Part shown: piece by piece, positions 40,587 to 48,882 of the stretch
How the letters are laid out: each line of letters opens with the position of its first letter
Position numbering within the stretch: position 1 is the stretch's first letter
Source of the DNA: a virus
Length of the DNA stretch: 64,000 nt
IMG/VR virus record: IMGVR_UViG_3300013116_000108
Span: 124,001-188,000 of that record
Strand: one strand, 5' to 3'
Notes under the pieces: model-generated
What the model was told of the DNA's origin: nothing
Seen by the model: the letters and a program-made list of their open reading frames with translations, nothing else
Database searches by the model: none
Translations under genes and position numbers: made by a program

Positions 40587-43154
40587 ATGTCTGATATCAG
40601 GCCTAACAAATTACATGAACTAGCATCATATAGTGTACAATATGACTTGTATATGATGCATCCTGAAGACTTTAATCACATACAAGATACACTTATGTAT
40701 AATGTAGATGGTGAAGGTAATTTACAATCATTAGCATTTCAGTTTGTTGAAAACAGTACTGATAGGTTATTAATAAGTTCAAGTGGGAATGTAACTGAAG
40801 AATCTAAGTGGCAATTACAAGCGGACGGCGGCGTTAATATTCTTTCATCAAAAACAAATAGACATTTCGTAGGAAAAAATTATCATATAGATAATATCAG
40901 TATTAACAGTTATATTTCACCTAGTAAAAAAACAGGCGGAGCAAAATATACAAATGCTACATTAACTATATCTGAACCATATGGTGCTACACTAATTGAA
41001 AATTTAATAAAAGCAACAGTAGATTTAGGACAAAAAAAATATCATGAGATGCCTTACATGTTAAAATTAACATTTAAGGGGTGGGATCAAGACGGAAACG
41101 TATCAAGTACACAATTTCAAAACTTAACAACTAAATGGCTCATGGTAAAAATTGGTAATATTGATTTTAAAGTAGATCAAGACGGTACAAATTATACTAT
41201 CGAAATGTTTAATTACTCGGATACTGCGTTTGGAATGGTGTACGGGTCTTTACCTGCTGATATACAAGTTAATGCTAAAACTTTAGGAGAATTTTTCCAA
41301 TTCCAAGATATAGGTGATATGAGCGATGGCGGTAGTGGGTATGTTGGAGGTAGTGATGGTAATATCGGTGTCACTGAAACTAAAACAATGACCTCAAGTG
41401 CTAACGGACCTGTAGGTCAAGGTAATTCTACTGAAACTGTTACAGGTACATATGCTACATCTAAAACATACAAAAGTTTCGCGTCAATTCTAAATACACC
41501 TGATAAAGATTTTAAAGGATTACAAGATACATACGCTTTTGCTTTAGACGTTGGATGTGGTCCTGAAGCCTTAACAGCATTTAAATATGCGATGATATTA
41601 AAAGCAGATTCTTTAGATGCTAACAATATGCCAGTATACTCAGATCTTATAACAGCGGCCGGCATTGAAACTGCTGGAATTTCTGCTAATCCTAATGCTC
41701 CAGGATCAACAGCATTACAACTTAGTAAAGGTATGGGTATTGAAACTATCCTTAAAACAGTAATATCAACTAGTACGTTTATGACCAATCAAGTTACTGT
41801 TAAGCCTAACCCTAACGGCATGTGGAACGGCCCACCAGGCAGTCCGGGGGCACCACCGGCAGTAATATATACATTAGATGAAGATACTCCGCTGTGGCTG
41901 TATAAGTTAACTCCTGTGATTAGAATTGGCAGTTGGGACGAAGTAAGAAATCAATATCAAAAGCATATTACATATGTTGTATCATTATTCAAATCAAATG
42001 GTAGAGCTGAAACGTCAACTCCTCTACATGGTATTACCGATGTTGTTAAATCTTATGATTATGTTTACACAGGACAAAATAAAGATGTACTAGAATTTGA
42101 CTTAGCATTTAATACAGCAGGACTTGATCAAAGAATTATAGGTGGATATAGAGAAGGCTTAGAAGCATCAGTGGATACAAATAACCTGCCGCCGAGTGTA
42201 AGGGCACAACAAGAGAGTAATAATCCGATCGCTCAGTACCATGTTGATCCTTTTACTACATCATATCATCATACTAGACACAAACAAGGAATTTGGGGGT
42301 CTGGTAGTGAGTCAGATTATCGAACTGTTATGGCTAGAAACTTTATGTCAAGAATATATCAAGGTGGTGCTGACCAATTAACCGCACAATTAACAATAGT
42401 AGGTGATCCAGATTTTATTACACAGCAAGAAGGTTTTGGTATATCAAAACATAGTTCATTATATGTAAATAATTCTGTTAATACACATAAAGATCCAATT
42501 ATAAAACTAAACTTTTTTACACCACCAGACATTAACACACAAACAGGTTTGTTAGAAACACATTCAGGATTAGGTGATGCTGTTTATGGTAAACATGAAA
42601 ATTTAATCGCAGGAAATACTATAAGTGTGTTTAGTGGATATTACAGAGTTCTAACAATTGAAACATCTATAGAAGATAATATATTTAGGCAAGTGCTAGA
42701 TATAATAAGAGTTGAAGTACAAGAAGAACCTACAGAAGAAGAAAAAGAATCTACATTAGACGCAGATATAGATGACGCTCAGAAAAAATTAGACAGAGAC
42801 AATAAAGAGGCTAAAAAGTATGATTCCTCTATCTACACTAGAATGACTAGTACATCAGAAATATCAGGTGGAAGTAGTAAACGTGTTTATTCTAAATACA
42901 TAGCAGGATATAGGTACAATGTTGGAGAGGATGCTGGTGTAGAAGCAGGATTAACTACAATGTCTAAGACTCAAATACAAGATGGAATTTATACCAAAAC
43001 TACTAAAAGAGTTGTTTACCCGGGCGGAGTAGGCAGGGAAACAACAGTTGATAATTCACTGCCTGAAGGTCAAAGGATTACTGTAAAACCTGTAGTTATG
43101 AAAGGTCCTCAAAGTTGGGCATACGATAAACCAAAGAATGATAGCCGTAAATAA
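40587..43154 (+). CDS. Large baseplate hub protein, possibly gp27-like
   Basis: 855 residues; T4 gp27 is 391. The N-terminal part (ISINSYISPSKKTGGAKYTN, then ATLTISEPYGATLIENLIKA and LKLTFKGWDQDG) and the region DFKVDQDGTNYTIEMFNYSD look like the tail-tube-like hub domains. Residues ~620-730 read LTIVGDPDFITQQEGFGISK, then VFSGYYRVLTIETSIEDNIF with LDIIRVEV, which fits the second hub domain. The C-terminus after residue 730 is charged and probably disordered. Its place between gp53 and gp5 is that of the hub on which the spike sits. T4-like marine phages encode a similarly large protein here that is often named only virion structural protein. Confidence 0.55.
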   Translation: MSDIRPNKLHELASYSVQYDLYMMHPEDFNHIQDTLMYNVDGEGNLQSLAFQFVENSTDRLLISSSGNVTEESKWQLQADGGVNILSSKTNRHFVGKNYHIDNISINSYISPSKKTGGAKYTNATLTISEPYGATLIENLIKATVDLGQKKYHEMPYMLKLTFKGWDQDGNVSSTQFQNLTTKWLMVKIGNIDFKVDQDGTNYTIEMFNYSDTAFGMVYGSLPADIQVNAKTLGEFFQFQDIGDMSDGGSGYVGGSDGNIGVTETKTMTSSANGPVGQGNSTETVTGTYATSKTYKSFASILNTPDKDFKGLQDTYAFALDVGCGPEALTAFKYAMILKADSLDANNMPVYSDLITAAGIETAGISANPNAPGSTALQLSKGMGIETILKTVISTSTFMTNQVTVKPNPNGMWNGPPGSPGAPPAVIYTLDEDTPLWLYKLTPVIRIGSWDEVRNQYQKHITYVVSLFKSNGRAETSTPLHGITDVVKSYDYVYTGQNKDVLEFDLAFNTAGLDQRIIGGYREGLEASVDTNNLPPSVRAQQESNNPIAQYHVDPFTTSYHHTRHKQGIWGSGSESDYRTVMARNFMSRIYQGGADQLTAQLTIVGDPDFITQQEGFGISKHSSLYVNNSVNTHKDPIIKLNFFTPPDINTQTGLLETHSGLGDAVYGKHENLIAGNTISVFSGYYRVLTIETSIEDNIFRQVLDIIRVEVQEEPTEEEKESTLDADIDDAQKKLDRDNKEAKKYDSSIYTRMTSTSEISGGSSKRVYSKYIAGYRYNVGEDAGVEAGLTTMSKTQIQDGIYTKTTKRVVYPGGVGRETTVDNSLPEGQRITVKPVVMKGPQSWAYDKPKNDSRK

Positions 43155-43156
43155 AA

Positions 43157-44539
43157 ATGAAAAAAGTAATTAACCAAACAGATCCATTAAGAACAGGACA
43201 AGGATTTACACAAGCAACTCTGCCTGGTGGTCCATATATTGCTGAAGTTAAATCAGTAGGCGACCCTATGAAAAATAACAGAGTATCTGTGGCACTATTA
43301 GACACTAGTGACCACACTAGTAATGACGACCCTACACACTGGATTGATGTTGGAATTGCCTTACCTCATTATGGTATTACACCACATTCAACAAAAGGTA
43401 GTTCTCGTAGTGTTGAAGAATACGACGGTGGAAGTAGTTACGGTATAACAATTCCTGAACCTGATATTGGTACTAGGTGTTTAGTTGTTTTTGCTAATAG
43501 TGATAGAAGCAAAGGATTTATAATCGCATTTTTACCTAATACTTTTCAAAACACAACTACTGTAGGCAGAGGTGTTGCCAAACTCAAAGGAAAAATAGCA
43601 TTTAACGATGCGGACAAATCAGAATTTTACAGTTTAAGTACTATGTTTCCTGTGTTAGAGAAAAATTTAAAAACCTTAAAGTCAGTTTCAATTAGCGGAA
43701 TACAAAAATTGAAATGGAGTTTTGATAAACTTATGACTGATATTCTTATAACGCAAGGTTTATTATTAGACAGAGTAAGAGGAATCACATCATCTAGCAC
43801 AGAAAGGCAATCTCCTAATAGTGTTATTGGTATATCTTCAAAAGGTAGACAACTACCCGACCCAGCAGATAACATAGACATATTAAACAAATATATAACT
43901 GACCCAACTACTTTAACTCTTAGCGAAGTAGATACGTTATCAAGAAAGCCTGGACATAATTTAGTACTCGACGATGGCGGCATAGATGGTGAAAATAATT
44001 TAATTAGATTGCGTTCTAGTAAAGGTGCTCAAATACTATTACATGATACAAAAGATTTAATTTACATAGCAAATTCAAAAGGAACTTCATGGGTTGAAAT
44101 AACTTCAGCAGGTAAAATAGATATATTTGCTAGTGACTCAGTTAGCCTACATACAAAAGGTGACTATAATATTACAGCAGATAGAAATTTAAATTTAAAA
44201 GCCGCAAACATTAACTTAGAATCAACTGGTGCTACTGATATTGTAACAACAGGCATTACATCAATTGACTCTGGAGGAGTAATAGGATTAACATCAGGCG
44301 GAAACATATTACAAAAAGGTACACAAATACATCTCAATTCAGAAGATAATCAACCACCAGCACATACTGGACAATCTCCAGCAAGAGTACCAAATAAAGA
44401 ACCATGGGGACAACACGAAGATTATGATCCAGAATCGTTTACACTTGAAAAAACAGCAGTAGGTACAGAATCACAAGTAAGTGTTAAACTAAACACCGAT
44501 GGAACTATAACAACTGGTACTAGTACTACAGGAGAATAA
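43157..44539 (+). CDS. 5: Baseplate spike gp5 homologue without a lysozyme domain
   Basis: 460 residues; T4 gp5 is 575. The N-terminal OB fold is visible: PYIAEVKSVGDPMKNNRVSV then YDGGSSYGITIPEPDIGTRC and VVFANSDRSKGFIIAFLPN (residues ~25-125). A helical middle follows (~150-250). The C-terminus has a beta-helix of short repeats (IDIFASDSVSLHTKGDYN, then NLNLKAANINLESTGATDIV), as in the T4 needle. The lysozyme domain that T4 gp5 carries between OB fold and needle is absent. A hydrolase domain is instead found on the next gene. The gene follows the 855-residue hub gene after two bases. Confidence 0.8.
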   Translation: MKKVINQTDPLRTGQGFTQATLPGGPYIAEVKSVGDPMKNNRVSVALLDTSDHTSNDDPTHWIDVGIALPHYGITPHSTKGSSRSVEEYDGGSSYGITIPEPDIGTRCLVVFANSDRSKGFIIAFLPNTFQNTTTVGRGVAKLKGKIAFNDADKSEFYSLSTMFPVLEKNLKTLKSVSISGIQKLKWSFDKLMTDILITQGLLLDRVRGITSSSTERQSPNSVIGISSKGRQLPDPADNIDILNKYITDPTTLTLSEVDTLSRKPGHNLVLDDGGIDGENNLIRLRSSKGAQILLHDTKDLIYIANSKGTSWVEITSAGKIDIFASDSVSLHTKGDYNITADRNLNLKAANINLESTGATDIVTTGITSIDSGGVIGLTSGGNILQKGTQIHLNSEDNQPPAHTGQSPARVPNKEPWGQHEDYDPESFTLEKTAVGTESQVSVKLNTDGTITTGTSTTGE

Positions 44540-44541
44540 TT

Positions 44542-45663
44542 ATGGCGAAGGTAACTAGGGTAGGAGTTGACTCGCATCTTGGACACGCTTCACCTACTCC
44601 AAATCCATATCATGTAACACCGTATGCTACGGGTTCTAGTGACGTTATAACAAATGATCAAAATACTGTAAGAGTAGGAGACGTAACGGCTTGTGGCGAT
44701 CCTGCTGTTGGAAGTAGTTCATCAGTTTTTATAAACGGTCGCGGAGTACATAGGCAAGGAGACATTACAGGAGGACACGGCAGTTGGATACCTAATGCTT
44801 CTGCTAGTGGAAGTGATACTGTATTTGCCGGTGACTATGCTACTGAAGATTTAGGAGACGATACTATTGTATATCGTTTACCGCCTTTAGAAACACCCGA
44901 GCCTGTTGAGGGCGAACCAGATTCTATATACATGAAAAGTCATACACCTGGCGGCGGTGCTTTACCTCCTAGAGTAGATGGTGGTCCTGTTGTTGCGGCA
45001 GGTAATTCCGATCAAGCAACAGAAAATTTTGAACCAGGACCTCCAGGAGATTGTACAAGAAAAGACATTGGATCAGTTTCGTCTAAGTATGAATCAAATG
45101 GTAATGCTAGTGCTATAGGGCACGACTCAACAGGTGGATGGAGTTGGGGAGCATATCAAATTGCTACTAAAGTAGGAACATTTAAAAACTATATGAACTT
45201 TTTAAACAAACGATACAATGCCATTTATAATGAGTTAGAGAGTGTAGGCGGAAACTCAGCATTTACACAGGGTACAGATTCAGCAAAAGCAAAGTGGAAA
45301 GAACTTAAATCAAATCCAGACTTCTTACAAAGTCAACATGACTTTATCCAAGTAACACACTACGATAAACTTGTAGCAAAAATTAAATCACAAACAGGCT
45401 TAGATATCTGTGATGGCACACATTGTAATGGTTTACAAGATGCTATATGGAGTATATCTGTACAACACGGCCCAGGTTCTAGTATACCTAAAAAAGGAAT
45501 TACAGCCGCCGGCGAAGGTGCTACTGATGTACAATTAATTAATGCTATCTATGATGAACGTGATAACGTAAACAAATATTTTGCTTCTTCAACCGCGGCT
45601 GTTAAGTCGTCTGTTGCTAATAGATTTGCTCAAGAAAGAGCAGACTGCTTGTCTATTTGCTAG
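44542..45663 (+). CDS. PAAR spike tip fused to a peptidoglycan-hydrolase-like domain
   Basis: 373 residues, two bases after gp5. Residues 1-105 are PAAR-like: TRVGVDSHLGHASPTPNPYH, VRVGDVTACGDPAVG, VFINGRGVHRQGDITGGHG. A Pro/Gly-rich linker runs to ~170. Residues ~176-373 resemble the lysozyme-like domain of some tape measures and Gram-positive phage hydrolases: KYESNGNASAIGHDSTGG then WSWGAYQIATKVGTFKNYMN, with Glu184 as the likely catalytic acid, then LQDAIWSISVQHGPGS. The T4 tip (gp5.4) has only the PAAR part. Here the wall-cutting domain has moved from gp5 to the tip. CAGGAGAA precedes ATG. Confidence 0.75.
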   Translation: MAKVTRVGVDSHLGHASPTPNPYHVTPYATGSSDVITNDQNTVRVGDVTACGDPAVGSSSSVFINGRGVHRQGDITGGHGSWIPNASASGSDTVFAGDYATEDLGDDTIVYRLPPLETPEPVEGEPDSIYMKSHTPGGGALPPRVDGGPVVAAGNSDQATENFEPGPPGDCTRKDIGSVSSKYESNGNASAIGHDSTGGWSWGAYQIATKVGTFKNYMNFLNKRYNAIYNELESVGGNSAFTQGTDSAKAKWKELKSNPDFLQSQHDFIQVTHYDKLVAKIKSQTGLDICDGTHCNGLQDAIWSISVQHGPGSSIPKKGITAAGEGATDVQLINAIYDERDNVNKYFASSTAAVKSSVANRFAQERADCLSIC

Positions 45664-45793
45664 TTTTATCAGAATTTTTCTTTGCTAATGGCCTAGCAAC
45701 ACTATCTTTTGAACGTTTTCTAAGTTGTGCTAAAGCACTTGCTTTACGTTTTAGTTCTGCTAAGGGTTTCTTTAAATCCCATTTAAAGTTCAT
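45653..45793 (-). CDS. Small basic protein (46 aa)
   Basis: 46 residues: NFKWDLKKPLAELKRKASAL then AQLRKRSKDSVARPLAKKNS. The AAGGAGGGTGAT before ATG 45793 is the best Shine-Dalgarno sequence in the region, so this is a real gene. It is strongly basic and amphipathic. Functions such as DNA binding or host takeover are possible but not shown. It overlaps the 3' end of the PAAR gene by 11 bases in the opposite direction. A folded leader lies upstream. Confidence 0.65.
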   Translation of the reverse strand: MNFKWDLKKPLAELKRKASALAQLRKRSKDSVARPLAKKNSDKTSK

Positions 45794-45820
45794 ATCACCC
45801 TCCTTATGTTAAGTTAGGTG

Positions 45821-45863
45821 CGTTCCTTCGGCGTATGCCTACTTCCGGCCTAATGGCTGAACG
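45821..45863 (-). promoter_or_regulatory. Three-way-junction-like leader before the 46-aa gene
   Basis: Closing stem CGTTC/GAACG (45821-45825 with 45859-45863) holds two hairpins, GGC-GTAT-GCC and GCC-TAAT-GGC. A late-type box (ACTAAATA on the minus strand, near 45870-45877) stands just upstream, and an inverted repeat TTGTGGCA/TGCCACAA (45883-45902) farther up may end the nicotinamidase transcript. Confidence 0.45.
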
Positions 45864-45904
45864 GTAAGGATATTTAGTTATTTGTTGTGGCAAAAATGCC
45901 ACAA

Positions 45905-46453
45905 TTATTCTCCTTTTACGGTAATCCCTAATTGAGTCATTTTGCTTGTTGCTTGTTCTACTGAACCAATAGAAGCACATGCTTCTTTAATTACTGTAAC
46001 ATTGTAACCTAGTTTAACAGCATCTGTGGCGCTCCATGCCACACAATAATCATATGCTACACCAACAAAGTCTAAATCTGTAATACCGAGTTGTTGTAGA
46101 TATCCGTGTAAGCCTGTTGTTGTAGTATGATCGTTTTCGTAGAAAGCACTATAACTATCTATGTGTTGTCTAAACCCTTTACGAACAATTAATTGTGCTT
46201 TGTGTGTATCTAATTCGTCTACACATTCAGCACCTTTTGTATTTGCTACACAATGAACTGGCCATGTTGTTTCAAAACTACTGTGGTTTTTTGGATGCCA
46301 ATCTTGTGTAATAATAATGTGCGAATATTGATCTTGTAATTCATTTATCTTTGGTATAACGTTCTCAGCGCCTTCAACAGGTAAACTTCCCCAACTCATA
46401 AAGTCGTTTTGAACATCAACTATTATTAATGCTTTATTTTCCATACATGTCAT
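45905..46453 (-). CDS. pncA: Nicotinamidase / isochorismatase-family amidohydrolase
   Basis: 182 residues from ATG 46453 (TCMENKALIIVDVQNDFM); AGGTGG lies a few bases upstream. ATG 46444 is an alternative. Catalytic triad: Asp13 in IVDVQNDF, Lys92 in IVRKGF, Cys137 in GVAYDYCVAW. Metal ligands are Asp51, His53 and His57 in TQDWHPKNHSSF. The pattern is that of PncA, which turns nicotinamide into nicotinate for NAD salvage; some large phages carry NAD salvage genes. The start lies within the end of the SDR gene, so the two are coupled. Other isochorismatase-type amidases share the fold, so the substrate is an inference. Confidence 0.8.
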   Translation of the reverse strand: MTCMENKALIIVDVQNDFMSWGSLPVEGAENVIPKINELQDQYSHIIITQDWHPKNHSSFETTWPVHCVANTKGAECVDELDTHKAQLIVRKGFRQHIDSYSAFYENDHTTTTGLHGYLQQLGITDLDFVGVAYDYCVAWSATDAVKLGYNVTVIKEACASIGSVEQATSKMTQLGITVKGE

Positions 46454-47177
46454 AATACCACCTAGCATGAATATTTTGTAGAGAAAAATATTCATCGTCC
46501 ATCCATTCAGGGTTACTTTTTAATATGTTTACTTCAATACAACTTGATGTTTCTGCTAATACCCATTCCGCACTTTGTTTTATAATTTCGTCTGGGTGTA
46601 ATACATATGTTTTATCAATATATGGTCGTTCACCTTCTAGTTGTTCACCATCTGTTGTGCTAACATTAACAAACAAACTACTTACTATATTGTTGTGTTC
46701 ATTATCACCATAAAACTTTCTATACAATCCTCGCAATATATCTTTTGCTTTTGTAAAACTGTTCCAATAAGGAATATCATATAAATCAGCAGTTGAACCT
46801 ATTGCTACAATTCGTAGATGCTCTGAATTATTTCCTAGTTTATATAATGCAGGAGTTATGTTAACAAATGTAGTTACATTGCTATGAAATATGCTGTCAT
46901 CTAAGCCGTCACCGTCATTATCTATAACAGGATGATTCTCATCTTCAAATCTAAACTCTCCAGGTAAGTGTATATACACAACTAATCTATCTGATATTTC
47001 ACTAAAGAAATCTTCAGGCACAGGCGACATTAAGTCACATGTCATGTGTGTATATTCTAATCCATCAACAGGAGTTTCACTACGACTAATGCCGTAAATT
47101 TTTCCGTAATTTTTTAGGTGGTGGGCATATGCTAACCCAATATCTGATCTTATGCCAGCAATAACAAATGATATCAT
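46434..47177 (-). CDS. Short-chain dehydrogenase/reductase-like protein with altered active site
   Basis: 247 residues. The Rossmann start is SFVIAGIRSDIGLAYAHHLK, with a changed G...D.G in place of the usual glycine string, then IYGISRSET. The catalytic serine lies in VAIGSTADLY. Thirteen residues later, where YxxxK should be, the sequence is FTKAK (codon ttt), so the catalytic Tyr is Phe. It may bind NAD(P) or a ligand without oxidoreductase activity, or act by another residue. It is 21 bases after the radical SAM gene and overlaps the nicotinamidase gene. Confidence 0.65.
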   Translation of the reverse strand: MISFVIAGIRSDIGLAYAHHLKNYGKIYGISRSETPVDGLEYTHMTCDLMSPVPEDFFSEISDRLVVYIHLPGEFRFEDENHPVIDNDGDGLDDSIFHSNVTTFVNITPALYKLGNNSEHLRIVAIGSTADLYDIPYWNSFTKAKDILRGLYRKFYGDNEHNNIVSSLFVNVSTTDGEQLEGERPYIDKTYVLHPDEIIKQSAEWVLAETSSCIEVNILKSNPEWMDDEYFSLQNIHARWYYDMYGK

Positions 47178-47197
47178 GTTTTTCTTTCTCTTAAAAT

Positions 47198-48409
47198 TTA
47201 TAGTTCTTCTCTATTTGTAGCGGCATCCCAGGCTTTACTATGTAACCCACCCCCACACATTTGTTGGCATTCGTAAGTACATAATTTGTGACTTGGATCT
47301 TTCCACGTTAAAGGTAAGATACTTTGAAAGTATTCATGATAAAATATTTCTTCTGCTGTATGTTGTTCTAAGTTGTTCCAACCTACACCATATTCTTTCT
47401 CTAACTTGTTATAATGTGTCATATCTTCTTGCTTTGTAGCCGCAATGTGGTTACAAGGCCATAAGTTCATTTCGCTATCAATATACATCATTTTATTTTC
47501 TTTAAAGTCGCAGGTAACTTGCGACATGTCTGATGATTCAATGATATCTTTATAAATTTTAGCGCCAGCATCTGTAATGTTTAATTCTTTTGCTGTTTCG
47601 GTTATCTCAATGTCTTGTTGATAAGATGTTCCATCAACATATTGAATCTTGCTTATTTCATCACCTTTAACTTCTTTACGATTTTTTGCTACTTTCTTAA
47701 TATCTGTTTCAACTGTAATTGCTTTTGGTGTATTTTGACTTTTTTCTAAGTGTTTAGCATTTTTATTTTCAACTTCGGCATAGTTATATTCCCAATTCCT
47801 AGTAGAAACATGCTTGTCAAATTGCCAAAAACCCATGTCCTTTGCTAGTTGTTGTGCTTCATCGACTTGATGTTTGTTATGCTCGAACACAATCATTTTC
47901 CATCTTGCTTTTCCGCCAGCATTAATATATGCTTGAGCATTAGCCATTACACGTTCGTGTTTAATTCCTATACGATATAACTTGTTAGTATCTGCTAATC
48001 CGTCAATACTAAATGTCATAATCTTTTCTATGCCTTGTGCCCTTTCGGCATAACCCATTGCTTTACCTACTCTAGCCCAACTTTCTGGTGATCTCATACT
48101 ACCGTTAGTTTCCACATCTATAATATAAGGACGTTTTGCTGTCTCAATAATAATTTCTTCCCAGTCAGGTGTCATAACAGGGTCGCCGTGACAACCACAA
48201 AATACCATATTAACTGGATTATCAATAGTAACAATATGTTTCATTCCGTCTAAAAACTTGTTCCATTGTGGGGCAAGTATGTGCCTTTGCCTCAAAGTAG
48301 GACGAACAATGCTAGTTCCCATGAAATGTCGAGGACATAATGGACAAGCAACGTTACAAAATGTTGATGTTTCTACTTGAAATGAATCTATTTCTTTAAA
48401 ATTAAACAT
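47198..48409 (-). CDS. Radical SAM protein with SPASM-like C-terminal cysteines
   Basis: 403 residues. The cluster motif STFCNVACPLCPRHFMG has cysteines 18, 22 and 25 (CxxxCxxC), followed by VFCGCHGDPVMTPDWEEII and VETNGSMRSPE, a standard radical SAM core. A lysine-rich insertion covers about residues 215-280. The C-terminus has VTCDFKENKMMYIDSEMNLW, PCNHIAA, then LCTYECQQMCGGG, which would bind extra Fe-S clusters as in SPASM enzymes that modify peptides or proteins. It is the first gene of a three-gene minus operon with the SDR and nicotinamidase. The TGAGTATATAAT motif stands upstream. Confidence 0.8.
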   Translation of the reverse strand: MFNFKEIDSFQVETSTFCNVACPLCPRHFMGTSIVRPTLRQRHILAPQWNKFLDGMKHIVTIDNPVNMVFCGCHGDPVMTPDWEEIIIETAKRPYIIDVETNGSMRSPESWARVGKAMGYAERAQGIEKIMTFSIDGLADTNKLYRIGIKHERVMANAQAYINAGGKARWKMIVFEHNKHQVDEAQQLAKDMGFWQFDKHVSTRNWEYNYAEVENKNAKHLEKSQNTPKAITVETDIKKVAKNRKEVKGDEISKIQYVDGTSYQQDIEITETAKELNITDAGAKIYKDIIESSDMSQVTCDFKENKMMYIDSEMNLWPCNHIAATKQEDMTHYNKLEKEYGVGWNNLEQHTAEEIFYHEYFQSILPLTWKDPSHKLCTYECQQMCGGGLHSKAWDAATNREEL

Positions 48410-48410
48410 A

Positions 48411-48425
48411 ATTATTATATACTCA
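48411..48425 (-). promoter_or_regulatory. Possible promoter (TGAGTATATAAT motif) for the radical SAM operon
   Basis: Third copy of the 12-base string, on the minus strand, just before ATG 48409, facing away from the gp25 late promoter. Confidence 0.35.
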
Positions 48426-48437
48426 CTTAATGATTAC

Positions 48438-48445
48438 GATAAATA
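48438..48445 (+). promoter_or_regulatory. T4-type late promoter five bases before the gp25 ATG (leaderless arrangement)
   Basis: GATAAATA, seven of eight consensus bases. The predicted transcription start is base 48451, the A of the gp25 start codon. Confidence 0.6.
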
Positions 48446-48450
48446 TTTAT

Positions 48451-48882
48451 ATGAGTACTTACAGAGGATTTTCAACTCTTGGTAGCGAGTTTGCTACTCC
48501 TACAGTAACCGACTTTTTGGCGGCAAAAACTGATCTACAAAACAGTTTAAATGTTCGCTTGGGAGAACGAATAATGCGTCCAGAATTTGGTTGTGTTATT
48601 TGGGATATGTTATATGAACCGTTTACTGATGAGTTAGTTGATGACTTAATTGAAAATATTACTGATATAGGAAAAAGCGACCCGAGACTTGAACTGCTAG
48701 ACATTAGACCCACACAATATGAACACGGTATACAAGTGTCAATGATACTAAGATATATTCCTACTGATCAAACAGAAGCCATGATATATTCATTTAATCA
48801 AGAGGCGGCAGAAGTAGTACAAGACACAGTAAATATAGACAACACAGACAATTTAAACACAGGAACAGCAAATGGCTACTAG
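48451..48882 (+). CDS. 25: Baseplate wedge protein gp25
   Basis: 143 residues from ATG 48451 (STYRGFSTLGSEFATPTVTD). The upstream in-frame ATG 48430 lies before the late promoter and cannot be on the late message. NVRLGERIMRPEFGCVIWDM with LYEPFTDELVDDLIENI matches T4 gp25 (TRKGSRPFDPEFGCDLSDQLFE), and DPRLELLDIRPTQYEHG follows. gp25 shares its fold with type VI TssE and links wedge to sheath. No Shine-Dalgarno sequence is present, since the leader would be absent. It overlaps the gp6 start by 11 bases. Confidence 0.85.
   Translation: MSTYRGFSTLGSEFATPTVTDFLAAKTDLQNSLNVRLGERIMRPEFGCVIWDMLYEPFTDELVDDLIENITDIGKSDPRLELLDIRPTQYEHGIQVSMILRYIPTDQTEAMIYSFNQEAAEVVQDTVNIDNTDNLNTGTANGY

Noticed and set aside
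48430-48450. Upstream in-frame ATG for gp25
   Set aside because: It lies ahead of the late promoter box and would not be in the late transcript; homology to gp25 begins after ATG 48451.
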